From Gremmenia infestans (taxonomy: Eukaryota > Ascomycota > Leotiomycetes > Helotiales > Hamatocanthoscyphaceae): a DNA stretch of 64,000 bases. Under the pieces are notes generated by a model. It saw nothing but the letters and a program-made list of their open reading frames with translations. It did no database searches and had not been told where the DNA came from. Every line of letters starts with the position of its first letter. Position 1 is the stretch's first letter. Of this stretch, positions 22,780 through 35,100 are shown one piece after another. The stretch spans positions 868,001-932,000 of the forward strand of contig JAFEVB010000004.1 in assembly GCA_032629725.1 (NCBI GenBank). Reading direction: 5' to 3'. The translations under genes and the position numbers were made by a program.

Positions 22780-23760
22780 TGTCTTAAGATAGATAAAGTA
22801 TTAAATAATAATAAATAGAACCTCCTATCTACTTAAGCACTATAATAGCTAATAAGTTGCTAATTATAAAAAGCCTATTTTTAGAATAGTATATATTTTA
22901 AGCTATTAAGTTAAATAATAATAAATAGAACCTTCTATCTACTTAAGCACTATAATAGCTAACAAGTTACTAACTATAAAGAGCCTATTCCTAGAATAGT
23001 ATATATTTTAAGCTATTAAGTTAAATAATAATAAATAGAACCTTCTATCTACTTAAGCACTATAATAGCTAACAAGTTGCTAACTATAAAAAGCCTATTT
23101 CTAGAATAGTACCTTCTATCTACTTAAGCACTATAATAACTAATAAGTTGCTAAGCACTATAATAACTAATAAGTTACTAACTATAAAGAGCCTATTTCT
23201 AAAATAGTACCTTTTATCTACTTAAGTACTATAATAACTAATAAGTTGCTAAGCACTATAATAACTAATAAGTTGCTAACTATAAAGAGCTTATTCTTAA
23301 AATAGTACCTTCTATCTACTTAAGCACTATAATAACTAATAAGTTACTAAGTACTATAATAACTAATAAGTTGCTAACTATAAAAAGCCTATTTCTAAAA
23401 TAGTACCTCCTATCTACTTAAGTACTATAATAACTAATAAGTTGCTAAGCACTATAATAACTAATAAGTTACTAACTATAAAGAGCCTATTCTTAGAATA
23501 GTATCTTCTATCTACTTAAGTACTATAATAACTAATAAGTTGCTAACTATAAAGAGCCTATTCTTAGAATAGTACCTCCTATCTACTTAAGCACTATAAT
23601 AACTAATAAGTTACCGACTATAAAGAGCCTATTCCTAGAATAGTACCTTCTATCTACTTAAATACTATAATAACTAACAAGTTGCTAAGTACTATAATAA
23701 CTAATAAGTTGCTAACTATAAAGAGCCTATTTCTAAAATAGTATACGTTTTAAGCTATCG
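22780..23760. repeat. Complex tandem array, about 100-120 bp units with inner 25-bp duplications
   Basis: About nine units share CTATCTACTTAAGCACTAT, AACTAATAAGTTGCTAAC and AAAGAGCCTATTCCTAGAATAG. Several units contain a second copy of the middle block (CTAAGCACTATAATAACTAATAAGTTG). Units differ mainly by C/T and A/G transitions. The array abuts copia-like coding remnants on its right. Confidence 0.85.
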
Positions 23761-26700
23761 AGTTGAATATTAATAAGCTTAATAATAAGCGATGCAGCTT
23801 GATCTAGAAAAAGGTATATTATTATTCTAATAGTTATATGCTTTTGCTAACTTTATTCTCTATAGCTTAATAAGCTAGAAACTATAAGCAATTAAGCTAG
23901 AGTGCTAAATCTATTCTAGCTTAGATTAAGCAACTTGCTTATAACTAAGAGATCCGTCTTAGAGCGCTATAATATAATATAGCGGATGTTTTTACTAATC
24001 TTAATAAATTAAAAGTTAAGGCTAAGGCCTATCTGCTATAATTAGGCGCGCTCTAGCATCTAAGTTATAAGTGAATTAAGAATATAATACTAATTTAGAA
24101 AAAAGCTATATTATTAAAACTAAAGTTAAAGATTATAAGTAGCTTATAAATTATTTTCCTCTTAAACTATAGAGTAAAGCAAAAAGTATAGATTCTTAGG
24201 CTTAAAGGCGTTAGTATAAAGTAAATATTTATAAATAAAGAAGAAGCGTATATAGATAAAGACTAGCTTTAAAAAGTAAAGGTATAACCTTTCTAATTAG
24301 CAAAACTTTTATAACCGCAGCTTAAAGTTATAGTATTAGATATTTCTTTTCTTAAATAATATATTTGCTAATTAGTAATAGAATTAGTTTTTCTTAGATA
24401 CAGAAATAATATTCTATAGTTATAATTAAGAATGCAATTAACCAACTATATAAAAAGCATAGTTAGACTATATTAGCTCTAAAAATTAGATATTAAGGCT
24501 AGTTAAGATATCTAAGACGAGGGCGGATTATAAGAGATAGCAGATAGTAGAATAGATAGTAGAACAAATAGTAGGATAGATAGTAGAATAGATAGTAGAA
24601 TAGATTATTATTATATAATCTTATATAGCTTAGTTAGTAAAGAGGTATACTTTTTTTACTAGTTAATACTATTATAAATAATAAGTAATATTAACTAGTA
24701 TTACATCTTCTATATAATATAGAAGTAATCATAGATATTAACTAGTAATACTAATACTAAAGGGTGGTTAATCTTATAGAAGGTAGCTATAAAGCAGCTA
24801 GGTATTAAGTAGAAAAAATAAAGAGGAAAATAGTTAAATATATATAAAGGTTCTATAGTTAGTCTTTCTATACTAAAAGATAGTAATAACGAGATCTAAA
24901 TAACTTACTAGGTATATATAAAGGTTCTATAGTTAATAGATATCTTAAAATCCTACCTAAGACCTTCGGGCATATATAGATATTCTATTATTATATCTAT
25001 TATATAGAATAATTAGTATACTTATATAGCTACGCTATATATATATAGAGGTGCTATAAAGTAATAATAAGAGCAATACTATATCCGCGAAGCTATTAGA
25101 ATCTAGGCAACTTTAACCCTTAAGAAGTTAGATATAACTTTATCTAAAATACTAATAAAATAGTATAGTTGGAATAAAGCAAAAGCGCAAATACCTTAGA
25201 AGCTTTCTCTAAGAAAGGATTATAAAAAGGAATAGAAAACCCTATTAACACCCTATATTAAAGGGTCTAAGAGCCTAAGACCTAATTAAATACTTTACTA
25301 TAAAAGGTTTAAGCAGATAATAATAATAAAAGGGATACTATAACTATAGTTCTATATAATTATAAAGGATACGTGGATTTGACTATATAGAGATACAAAT
25401 ACCTCGACTTTAATAATTAAGCGAACTATATAATAAAAAGAGTTATTAGATATAATATTTATAAAGCTCTATATATATATATGCCTGCAGAAATAGAAAA
25501 GAAGTTTGCTATAGCTCTTTAAGAACTTTATAAAAGAAGAAGAATATAAGCGCCTGTTTATTTTAGATAGCCAACTTATTTACTTTTAAATACTATATAT
25601 TTCTAAGCAGAAAATGCATACTAGGTTATATATAGTGCCTCTTTTAATTAACTACTTATTTCTATTTATAGTATAAAAGGATAAACGTATTACTATAGTT
25701 AATAGTAATATATAATTAATAGCAGATATTCTAATTTTAATATTTATTTATTTTATATAAAAGCAAAATACTAGAAAATTATTAGAATAAATAGATAATT
25801 AAAAGTATTTTATAATCCTATCTATTTTAGGACGCTCTAGTAGTTTTTCTATAGTACTATATACTGCTTTCTATAGAGAGTATAAAAGCTTTATAGCAAT
25901 TTCGAATTTCCTAATCCTTTCTTTATTATATATACCTATACTTTCCATAGTAGATTTTTAAGTTACTTAAGATTCTATATATTAAATTAGTAAAATAATT
26001 AAATACTCTAATACTAAAAGGGGTGGAGAGTAGTTAAGGGAAGGGTATTAAGAGGGATATAAATATCCCCTAGATGCCTTCTCTTAATATGTTTTATAAA
26101 TACTTTAAAAGTATAGCTTAGTAGAAGAATAAAAGGTATAAATAGATAATAATATCCAAGTAGAGAAGATGCTAAAGATACTATAGATTTATAATAATAA
26201 GAGAACAAATTTACTATAAGACTATAGTAATAATAACTCTAAAATCTACTATATAATTAATTAAATAAATATAAATATAAAGATAATAGCAGATAAAAGC
26301 CTAATAGTAATATAGATCTATAAGTGAAAATAATACTATAATACTATAATTATTAAGCTTTTCCGCAACCTCTATATTAAAATAACCTAAATATTAACTA
26401 TCTGCCTCTATCTACTACCTTTATCTCTATAATAAAAGGTTTATATAATAAAGTATAAATTAAACTATTTAGCTATCGAAATTAGAAAGGAGAGAGAGAT
26501 CCTTTTATATCCTATAAGAATGCCGTAATACTATAATTAACTAGCTTTTCTATAACCTCTTTATTAGAATAATCTAAATCTATAGTACTAATAAATATAA
26601 ATAGAAACTTTCTCTAATCGCAAAAAACGTTTTACTTGCAATAAAAATTTAGTAAAGCTTTTTCTAAATTTTAATAAGAATAGAAGCTATAGTTACTAGA

Positions 26701-26765
26701 ATAGTGCTATATTAATACTAGCTTAGAACTATAGTTGCTTAAGTTATAAAAGGGGACGTGTTAGA
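23760..26765 (+). pseudogene. Possible Ty1/copia-like remnant
   Basis: At about 23870-24050 the plus strand reads QARNYKQLSQSAKSILA, then RALQYNIADVFTNLNKLK with two stops, resembling the C-terminal RNase H part of copia polyproteins (I-A/V-D-x-F/L-T-K/N). At 26741-26752 a purine run (AAAAGGGGACG) is followed by TGTTAGAG, as at a copia polypurine tract and LTR start. In between are short tandem repeats: a 14-bp unit (ATAGATAGTAGAAT) at about 24535-24605 and a repeated ATATATAAAGGTTCTATAG at about 24840 and 24915. Identification is weak. Confidence 0.3.
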
Positions 26766-26865
26766 GCTAGGCTAGCGCTAAGCCGGAGTAAAAGATAAGC
26801 TATTAGCATCTTTAGCAAAGAAAATTATTCGCCTATTTTGCGATAGGAAAAATTTTTACTAATAT

Positions 26866-27133
26866 ATATTAGAAAATACTATTTAAGTTAAGTATAAAGC
26901 TTTTATCTAATAGGTAATAATCTAGCTTTATATAGAACCTTTATGCCTTTAGATTCTAATAGATTCTAATAGGCCGTAAGGATCCCTATGGTCCTTCTTA
27001 TTTTATCACGTGACTAATATACTAGAAAAACGTCTTTTGCTTATATAAGAAAAACCTGTTCCTACTAAGGGTTCTTCTATATCTAAAGCCAGATATTAAG
27101 CCTAAGGTTCTTTAATTATATATTATATTCGTA
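26866..27133 (-). repeat. Truncated type 2 LTR
   Basis: Matches the last 268 or so bases of the 432-bp type 2 LTR, including CCGTAAGGATCCCTATGGTCC and the end TTCGTAATA. The first 160 bp are missing. Confidence 0.8.
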
Positions 27134-27284
27134 ATACTTACTATTTTATAACTAACTATAAAATTAATTACTAATTAGTATTAGTATTATAGATATTAAT
27201 ATATAATCACTTTTGCTATACTATATAGTAGACTTGATTCTAGTATTCTAGTTAATAATATATACTATTTATAATAGTATTATA

Positions 27285-27365
27285 GATACGAAAAGGTGAT
27301 GCCTTTTCGCTAACTAAGCTACGCGAGATCATATAACTAGAAAGGTCGGGATTCTAAACTATTAT
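27285..27365 (-). other. tRNA-like fragment (possible SINE or tRNA relic)
   Basis: The minus strand contains a D-arm-like word GTAGCTTAGTTAGC and a possible anticodon arm AAAAG-GCATCAC-CTTTT. A T-arm-like word AGTTTAGAATCCCG lies before it, which is the wrong order for a single tRNA. Position 33 is not T. It is not a functional tRNA. Confidence 0.3.
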
Positions 27366-27779
27366 TCTAATACTATTATAAATATAATAAAAAAAGTTTA
27401 AATTAAGATAAAATATAAATAAAAAGCGATTTTAGTATTTATTTAACTTTTAAAGAATCTAAACTATTTATACCTATTAATTATTATAATTACTAGCTTT
27501 AATTTAACTATTTATATTATTTTATAATCCTTTTATTAAGCTTTTTACTAAGTTATTTATAATACTTTCTTTTATTAACTTTTAAATTAATCTTAATTAC
27601 TTTATATTAACCTTTATATTAAACTAAAGTCTTTCTTTTTATAATTATAATTAGCTTTTATATTATAATATAATAATATAATCTTTTTATTATTAGCTTT
27701 CAAATACTTAACTAATACTTTTTCTACTTGTTTTTAACTAAACTATATTAAATTTAGTATTCTTTTTTTATATATAATA

Positions 27780-27915
27780 TTACCTATAGGTTCTTATAGG
27801 TACCTATAAAAAAATTAAGAACCTAAGACCTAACCTATAGATCTAGAAATCCCTAAGGACCTGCCTATAAGGATCTATAGGTCGGGTACCTATAGGTAAT
27901 TAGGTCTTATAGTAA
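27780..27915. repeat. Cluster of CCTATAGG-type palindromes at the composition boundary
   Basis: The perfect palindrome ACCTATAGGT occurs at both ends of this stretch, with TATAGGTACCTATA and several CTATAGG/CCTATA half-words between them. Base composition changes right after it. Confidence 0.6.
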
Positions 27916-29162
27916 GGTCTATATCTTTGTCTTGGTATCTTATTTATAATCCGGGAGCTTGGCTGGTTTATTATGGCCTTCGATCTCCAGAACTGACTAA
28001 TACTCTTCGACTGTATTCATATCTTTATAGTAATCCTGCGGTTATATTGTCGGCATTGCGTTCGTTAATAAAAGTAATAGGCAGATAATGCGCGTTTTTA
28101 AATATGCTGAAGTAATAAGCACAAGCAGACGAGCAGAGTCATTTCTCCTTTTTAATACTTCACTGTTCAGCCCAAGTAGTCTCGCCACGGTTGTGCGAGA
28201 CACCTGTATGCCTAGTACCTGCATATCAGCGTTTCAACTTTCAAATAAGGGTATTAATGATACATGAAACGAAAGTCGGGGTGGGCCGAGGCGAGCATTT
28301 GCAATAGGCAGACCGATCGAAGGAAGAATAGGTCGGAAACGGTATAAAAGAGGTGTGATGTGTGGTGGGACAACTGATGCAGGATTTCAGGGGGTTTCTT
28401 ATCTTCACCTACCTACTAGGTAGGTAAACTGCCGGTTTTTGGTTACACAGCGCGCTTAAAGGCAGGAACTAAGCCACAAATCACACTCCTGATAATCTGA
28501 GTCGGTACGGCCTGAACTTCAAATCTCATCTCAAAGAACTCAACCTGAAGACTGGACCCCCAAAATTGAATCCCCCACGCCGTGTGAACATATCTTACTG
28601 CTGTTCGACCGGCAAAGGAGTAGCGCATATATTTCAGGCTAACACAGGTCTGGCGGTAACATGCAGGATATAATTGCGGACCTTCCAGCATCTGGGGTTA
28701 ATCAAGGTCGAAGAATTGCATTGCATAGTCAAGGCAAAAGTCATCCCTCTAGGGGACGATCTTAGCCGAGAACACGGGTCCTATAAATATATGCCCATCT
28801 TCCACAGTCTTCTTCGAATCGGAGCTGGATAATGTAATGTTGTTACGGATCACTTGAGAGGTGTGGCAAGACAAACACGAGGAAATTCGTAAGGTTATGT
28901 TATATAATGCTCGGCTGTTTGACCCACGGGGGAGTATGGTTTCCAAATCGTAGGTGAGGTCGGCCCATCCATGTAATTCTCTTTCTCTCGGTTGCTTCCA
29001 ATGAAGAGTGGGCCACGATCTGAAATACTAGTTTCCTCCAGATTTGCACTTGTACAAACACAAGATCTTAAGAGCTAGCCCTCCAAACACCTGGCACGAC
29101 ATTGTGCTATAATCCGTGCTGGGAAGAGCGGCCTAGGCTGCACCGCCGGATATCGCATCATC
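27916..29162. other. Left margin of gene block; possible short minus-strand gene fragment
   Basis: Composition turns normal here. Two minus-strand open stretches (28749-28946 and 28443-28691) with ordinary composition might be pieces of one small gene, but I found no convincing splice link or recognisable motif. A near-perfect palindrome (ACCTACCTA-C-TAGGTAGGT) lies at 28407-28425. Confidence 0.2.
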
Positions 29163-30470
29163 CTAAGAGTTCCACAATAGCACACTTCCTTTCTCAGCCA
29201 TCCACGTCCACGTCCATCCCTTCGATTCCTTAATAAGCACGGCTTCTCTCTTCAGCCACTTATTTGCAACTCTGATACAATGCTTCAATGTTTCCGGTGG
29301 CTCAGTCTCGTACTTTAGCAACGTCCACACAACTGTAAACTTCCGAACGGTGCCAAAATACCGGAACCAGAGTTTCGTGACGGCGTAGAATTCATGTACA
29401 TTCACACGTTCTTGGAAATCCATTTGTATATCAGTGATTTGCGTGCCGGGAGGAATATACAACGAGACATCCTCTTTGGGCCAAGTTTGGGCCGACCCCG
29501 TTCTATTAATAGAGTATTAGATATGTTTACTTCTATAAGAGTCAAGAATTAACTTACTTGAGACATAACTTAGTAACTCTCTCGGTGATATCCTTCGGCG
29601 TCGACCTGACAGCCTCATGATTCCGCTGCTCGAGCACAAATATATGCTCCGCGAAGAACGTTTCAAGCACTTCGCCATATAAAAGCGAGTCCGAACGAAG
29701 CGCAGTAATCAAACTTGTTGCAGGCCCCTCTTTGCCGACAGCGTTGGAATATATCATTTTCCGGATCTCGACAGGGAGTTTATGGAGAGAGACATATTTC
29801 GATTGTATCACAGATTCTGTGAGGAAACACCCAATAATATCACATCGTCGGAGCTCGGACTCGTGAATGCCGCAATTGGTGAGGGTAGAATTAAATGCGG
29901 CTATTTTAAGAAGAAGGTTGTTCTTGAGCGTACAGATTCGAGATATGCTGCGCAGATAGTCGTAGGCCGTGGGGTTGTCTGGGAGGTTTAAACCTGATGT
30001 TCCTGTACATGTCGAATCAGAAATATCTGTGTCGGAAACCGTGCCATTCTCGATTTGGCAATTCGAGATGCACGACACTGACGGTACATAACGTTTCTTA
30101 AAAACGTTCTTTGCAACGTCACAATCCTTCAATTGCGAGTAACTGATGTTGCTTCCGTAGATGGTGCAATCAATAAGTGTACAGCCGACCAGAGATGAGT
30201 TGTGAATCTTCAGTTGAAATAGAACACATTGTTGTATGTCGGCCCAAAACAAGCTATTGCTTTTTTGGAATTTGGCAGTCTGCTTTCTGACGGCCTCTAG
30301 AGCTTTGACTTTGGGATGGTTTCGGGAATCTCTATGTTTTGGCTATAAATTATGATCAATGGGCTTTGGCCTTGGTATTGAGTGAGTAAAGTGCAATTCG
30401 ACGATTGGTGGTCCGTAATGAAAGTTGGCAATTTGGGGTTGATAGCGTCTGTTGTTCCGTTAGAAGCCAT
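29163..30470 (-). CDS. Hypothetical protein with pentapeptide-like repeats and an F-box-like segment
   Basis: Proposed exons: 30403-30470, 29558-30331 and 29163-29502, giving 393 aa in one frame. The second intron (29503-29557, GTAAGT...ATTAATAG) is clear. The first (30332-30402) has a weak GTCGAA donor and is tentative. Start ATG is 30470; an in-frame ATG at 30509 would add 13 residues. The first half has short hydrophobic-Cys-Ser/Asn steps (SSLVGCTLIDCTIYGSNIS, YSQLKDCDV), like a pentapeptide-repeat beta-helix. The middle has LPVEIRKMIYSNAVG, the pattern of the F-box-like opening motif common in fungal hypotheticals, followed by residues typical of that family (ALRSDSLLYGEVLETFF). Function unknown. 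Confidence 0.6.
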
Positions 30471-30603
30471 CGTTGTTGTGCTTGTAATCTTTGTCGACGT
30501 GAAGCACATTAGAAATTATCAAATTGGGAAGTTGAGATAGACATATAATATTGAATCTAACAGCGCTAAAAGTTAGTTGAGGTGGTGGTGTAACCTGAAT
30601 CAC

Positions 30604-30657
30604 GTGTGGCTGGTGCTTTGTTGATATACCTACCTACCTAGGTAGGTAGAGCCACAC
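30604..30657. repeat. Compound inverted repeat (potential cruciform)
   Basis: A perfect 20-bp palindrome CTACCTACCTAGGTAGGTAG (30630-30649) lies inside outer arms GTGTGGCT (30604-30611) and AGCCACAC (30650-30657). It is located between divergently transcribed genes. Confidence 0.7.
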
Positions 30658-31068
30658 CCTCTAACACACAAATTACAGGAGATCAAATTACGAGCTAGCG
30701 TAACCCATATAGACACATTAATAGAGGGTAAAGGTGCGTAGTTTCTAGAATATACTCACGTGCAAACGAGGCTCAGTTTAAAAGGAATCCATCATGGGAG
30801 CTAAGAACCAATCATATATATTCCGTTTCTACCAACCCTGTCTTCTCACGTAAATAATCTACTCAGCCTTGCGGAGGGGCCGCAACGTCATATCTACACG
30901 AGTTACAAAAGGAGACACTTTACGAAGGAGCGCTAATACAAGAACTTACGGTTTCCCCATAACTCAAACAATAACCTTTCTTCTGGTTCTCCAAAACTCT
31001 CAAAAGAACTACTCTACCAACAGCATATCCTAACACCTACTTGAGCAGAACAACATCATTAGTACATT

Positions 31069-31809
31069 ATGAATAGCGGACCACCACCAACCTACGAGGC
31101 AGCAACCTCGCTCTCAAACCCAGGAGTTCGAGACACCAAACCAGCATATACTCCACAACCACAAGCACAATCAGAACCACAACACCAACGCCATCTATTC
31201 CCCCCCGCCTTCGGCTTCTACCACGCCTCGGGCTCCCATAGCGACTTGCGCATCTCCCTGTCCGCCGAATCCGCGCCCCTCTTCTACATCAGCACCCACA
31301 ACTCCCTGTCCAGCCAACCCTCAATAATCCTAAACAGCGCGCCCAACCCCGCCTCCCCCCCTCTCGCCCACGCAGACTTACACACCTTCTCCTCCGGCAC
31401 CGACATAAGCATTTTCTCACCCCCAAACCCACGCCCCCTCCTCACGACCTCCTTCCAAAAAGCCGGAGTCTTCTCCACAGCGCACACCTTCACCATCCCC
31501 TCATCCACATCCAACAGTTCGCAAACCTTCGAATGGAAATCTAGCTCCGGGCCCGAAGTACGCGCTCTGCAGGGGCGGAGCCATGGGTTGAAGCTTGTAA
31601 CGGCGGGCGGGGCTGTTGTGGCGGTGTGGGCGCCGCCGCAGAGCGGGAATAATAAGAAGGGGAAGATGGCTTTTATTGGCGGAGCAAGGGAGCAGTTTGG
31701 GGGCGTGTGGGAGGCTATGGTTGTTGTTACTGCGCTAGCGTTGATGGAGAGGAGGAGGAACAATAATAATGGTGCGGGGGCTAGTGCTGGTGGGGGTGGT
31801 GGATGCTAG
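31069..31809 (+). CDS. Hypothetical protein with N-terminal PPxY motif and Gly-rich Cys terminus
   Basis: Single-exon frame of 246 aa; ATG follows ACATT. Residues 5-10 are PPPTYEA, a PPxY-type motif that in other proteins binds WW domains of Rsp5-like ligases (inference here). Residues 45-230 form a beta-rich segment of alternating polar and hydrophobic runs (FYHASGSHSDLRISL, APLFYISTHNSLSSQPSIIL, HTFTIPSS, TFEWKSSSGPEVR) and end in WEAMVVVTALALMERRR. This layout resembles the PPxY plus LURP/tubby-like-fold proteins seen in many ascomycetes. The C terminus is GGGGGC. The coding strand shows strong C/T-rich codon use. The open frame on the opposite strand (31284-31763) is a shadow. Confidence 0.8.
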   Translation: MNSGPPPTYEAATSLSNPGVRDTKPAYTPQPQAQSEPQHQRHLFPPAFGFYHASGSHSDLRISLSAESAPLFYISTHNSLSSQPSIILNSAPNPASPPLAHADLHTFSSGTDISIFSPPNPRPLLTTSFQKAGVFSTAHTFTIPSSTSNSSQTFEWKSSSGPEVRALQGRSHGLKLVTAGGAVVAVWAPPQSGNNKKGKMAFIGGAREQFGGVWEAMVVVTALALMERRRNNNNGAGASAGGGGGC

Positions 31810-32138
31810 GTTTATGGGATGTTTTCTTGGGCTTGGGATAGGAGCTTAACATGGAGCTGTATAAATATTTGGGGTTTGGGCGGGGCAATGCTAGGCGTTT
31901 AAGTCGGCCAAGTTATGCTTATCAAAGGATTTGAAAATACCTACGGAAGTCATCCGTTTTCTGCGCTGCAACTCGGATTCATTTATAAAAGCAATGCCAT
32001 GTTGGACATGTAAAGTAGCTCTATGATACACATCTCGATACCCATTTTCGTAATAGACGCAAAAAGTGGTAATATCATCGAACTTATTTTATGGGTGAAC
32101 CATTTTGAATCCGTACCGGCCGTTTCCCCACGAGCTGT
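31810..32138. other. 3' to 3' intergenic region
   Basis: Downstream regions of two convergent genes. No feature seen. Confidence 0.5.
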
Positions 32139-35100
32139 TCATTTGCTATCTGATGAGCTGCTCGATTCGTCCCCCACGTGTCCCCATTTTTCCAGGAAAT
32201 CTGAGCCCACAGAGGCTTTCCCAATACCATTGACATGCTTCTCCATCTTCTCGACAGTAGCCGCGATGGATTTGCCGTGACCGATACCGAGCTGAGAACG
32301 TTAGAAACTTGATAATGTCTCGAAGATCATAGGACATTCTTACCTCCTTACAAGCAGCGCGTGTCTCCTTTTGATTTCTGGTGGCGGTATAAATCCACCT
32401 TGGACCGTTATTCTCAGCCAACGAGTTAGGTGCCGGAGTGTGAGTTCCATGGACGAAGCCAAATTGCCCAAGCATCTGCTCTTCCATGTCCGCATAGTCA
32501 TCTTCGTCCATTCCTTCCATGTCTTCAAGATAGTAGTCCATTGCTCCTTGACTGGGGAATCCATCGGCGATCATTTCAAAATCCTGAGGAAGTGCTCCAA
32601 GGCCAAGTGCTTCGGATTTCTTAGCCTTCTTTGGCGATGTGTCACTGTTGTCGCCAGGTGCTTTGCGCTTACGTGAATCATCGGATGGAACGGGCCTAAA
32701 GGAATTCGCAGTCAGATGATTGTCTTAGGTATTGCAGGACACTCTCTGTGGGTCCAGAATATCCAGGACTACTGGCCTAGGAGTTCCTCGTAGGGGTAAA
32801 AATCGAGATTTTCCGACAATGTCTTGTGAGAAACTCCCAGGTCGAGAATCCCGGATCTGAACCGTTATTGGGTAAAAGTCTCGAAGATTGTGAGACATTG
32901 TTGGAAAGACTTACCCCGCATAATCCTTTTCCGTTATGGTGGTCCCAAGGTGCTTCGCCAGCTGTTCAAGTAGATTTACAGGCGGAGGACTCGCAGTCGT
33001 GCTCGCTTTAGCTTTGGCTCTCTTTCTTAAGCTCTGGTATGAAGGTATAAAGGCAGAGAGGCCTTTATTGCCCTGTTTACTCCAATCTAATGCGCCTTGG
33101 AGGGCTTTTTGGCCATTGTAGCGGAAGTAAACCTCACTGACATCCTTCCAAATTGTCGCGGTTGATTTTGGAAAGGCGTCACTAAGCCAGAAAGTCATGG
33201 CACCTGTATAATGAATGATCAGCATGGAGAAGCCCTGGTATGGGTTGTCTCATAACATAGAAATGTTATATTTACCTTTCACTGTCTTACACTGAATGAG
33301 CATATTATAAGTCTTCGATACGCTTGTGTCGCCGGCGTGCTCACGACCTGGTTCGTTAGCCCACGGAAAGGGAGCGCCGAGTATCATAGCTGTAGAAAAG
33401 ACAGATGTCAGCGCTGTCGTAAGGGTGAGGTGTCAGGTAAACATGATGTGTCCACGATTACGTACCTTGCACGGAAATGAGAACCGAAAGTATCGTGCTC
33501 TTATTGGGTTGCCACATTTCTATAAGAAGCCAGGAGGTCAGTACTGATCTTAATGGGTCATGAAACGCTTGGTATTGAAATCCAGGACCATTGTCATGGG
33601 AAGTCTGTGTTCGTCGATGTACTTACCATCCGGCATGCCATTCCATGTGTTTAGCAGCGACAGGCATACTGTATCAAGATCAGTACAGCTAACGAGAAAT
33701 TTCGAAGGAAGCTACTAACCTGCGCCTCCCATGTGAAGGTTTGGATTGAAATTGTGACCATCGTCATCGGCTGTAGGCAGAACAAAACGCATTTGAGGGG
33801 GAGAGATCGGGTAATTGGCGTCAAGGAATAAGTCGAATCTTCAAATATTTATATTAGCAAAATTCTTGAACAATATGAATGTGGTGGAACCTACATGAAC
33901 AAGCCACCAGCGTAGGGCCCTCCCTCTGGGCCAACAATCAGCACCTTCATAACATCCGAACGAGAATCAGCGACTTTAAGAAAGACTCCATCTGGGAGGG
34001 AAGTAGCCATATTGGCGATCTCTTTTCCAATGGTACTCATCCGACCAATGTTGGTGGTATGTACGACGGAATATTGCTTCTGGAAACAATGGCTGGTGAG
34101 AACCTCATCTGTGAAGGTTACTCTATTCTCCTCCATGAATTCAATCCACTGCAAGTTATCATAGTTAGCAATGTTTAATCAAGAAATATTTTGGGATTCG
34201 GGATGAGTCCTAAACTTCCGAATCTGTCTAGGGGATTTGCATACGGGTTCCTTAAGGTCAATGCCAGCCGGTTGTGCCTTTGCCGCCTTTTCCATACGTT
34301 CATAGACGGAGAAGACCTCTTGACAAATTCCGATCGACTCTTTCCCAATCGTGGGATCTTCGGACTTCTTAGAGAGGTCGAGAAATACCCTAGCCTGCCG
34401 ATAGATGTTTTCTGTGCAGCCGAACACAGATGTAGAAGTCTCATGGACCTTGAAACTGAACCTGCTACTTTCCGTCAAAGCACGTAGTCCTGGGCTATTG
34501 TTCGTGCTGGGGCGTAGCTCAAAGACCATTTTAGAGAGTTCGGAATCCTGAAGGAGCCCCTTAATAAAGTCCAACAGGGCAAAATAGAGGCGCCTTCTTT
34601 CCGTCCAGTCCACTATTGAGTCATTCCTAAGCAAAACAGCTACTCGATCTAGTAGCATGCTCATTTGGAAGAGAGCAGTTGCCACAAAGATGTCTCGCTT
34701 GTCGGAATCAACTGGTAGGAATCCTTTGAGAAGTTGAAGGGTTTCAATAACAAGATCATCTATCGTAAACAGGCAGTTAGTATTGACTGGAAAGTATGGG
34801 GACTTTGGATGAACGAAACAACGGCTTCCAAATTGGCATGACATCTTGTTCATGTCATACTTGGCTTGTAACATTGAAACCCTGGTGCACTTCTTTGTCT
34901 AGGATAACATACCTGCGACATCACCGCCTTCGGAATTCGTTGCGACGGTGGGTGTATGTGCATGAGAATGAGGGAAGCCTCCATACGCTTGAAAGTGTGC
35001 GTATCCAGCCCCGGCAGCATATCCAACACCTGACTTCTTAACAGTCTTCATTTTCGCTCGTTTGTCGCTTGCATCCACGTTAGACCTCTTGACTTGCACT

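Noticed and set aside
22780..23760. CRISPR-like array
   Set aside because: Repeats are long, variable and contiguous, without regular unique spacers, and the organism is a eukaryote.
26014..26208. 64-aa hydrophobic frame on the minus strand
   Set aside because: AT-rich sequence produces Phe/Leu/Ile/Tyr by composition; it has no support from motifs or context.
27285..27365. Functional tRNA gene
   Set aside because: The arms are in the wrong order, position 33 is not T, and the acceptor stem does not pair.
28042..28224. 60-aa minus frame at the edge of the AT-rich block
   Set aside because: It crosses the composition boundary and has no recognisable features.
31284..31763. 159-aa minus frame opposite the PPxY protein
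   Set aside because: Antisense shadow; the plus frame has the better start, composition and motif.
32371..32676. Plus-strand frames over the E2 gene
   Set aside because: They overlap exons of the E2, whose ten exons join in frame with family motifs.
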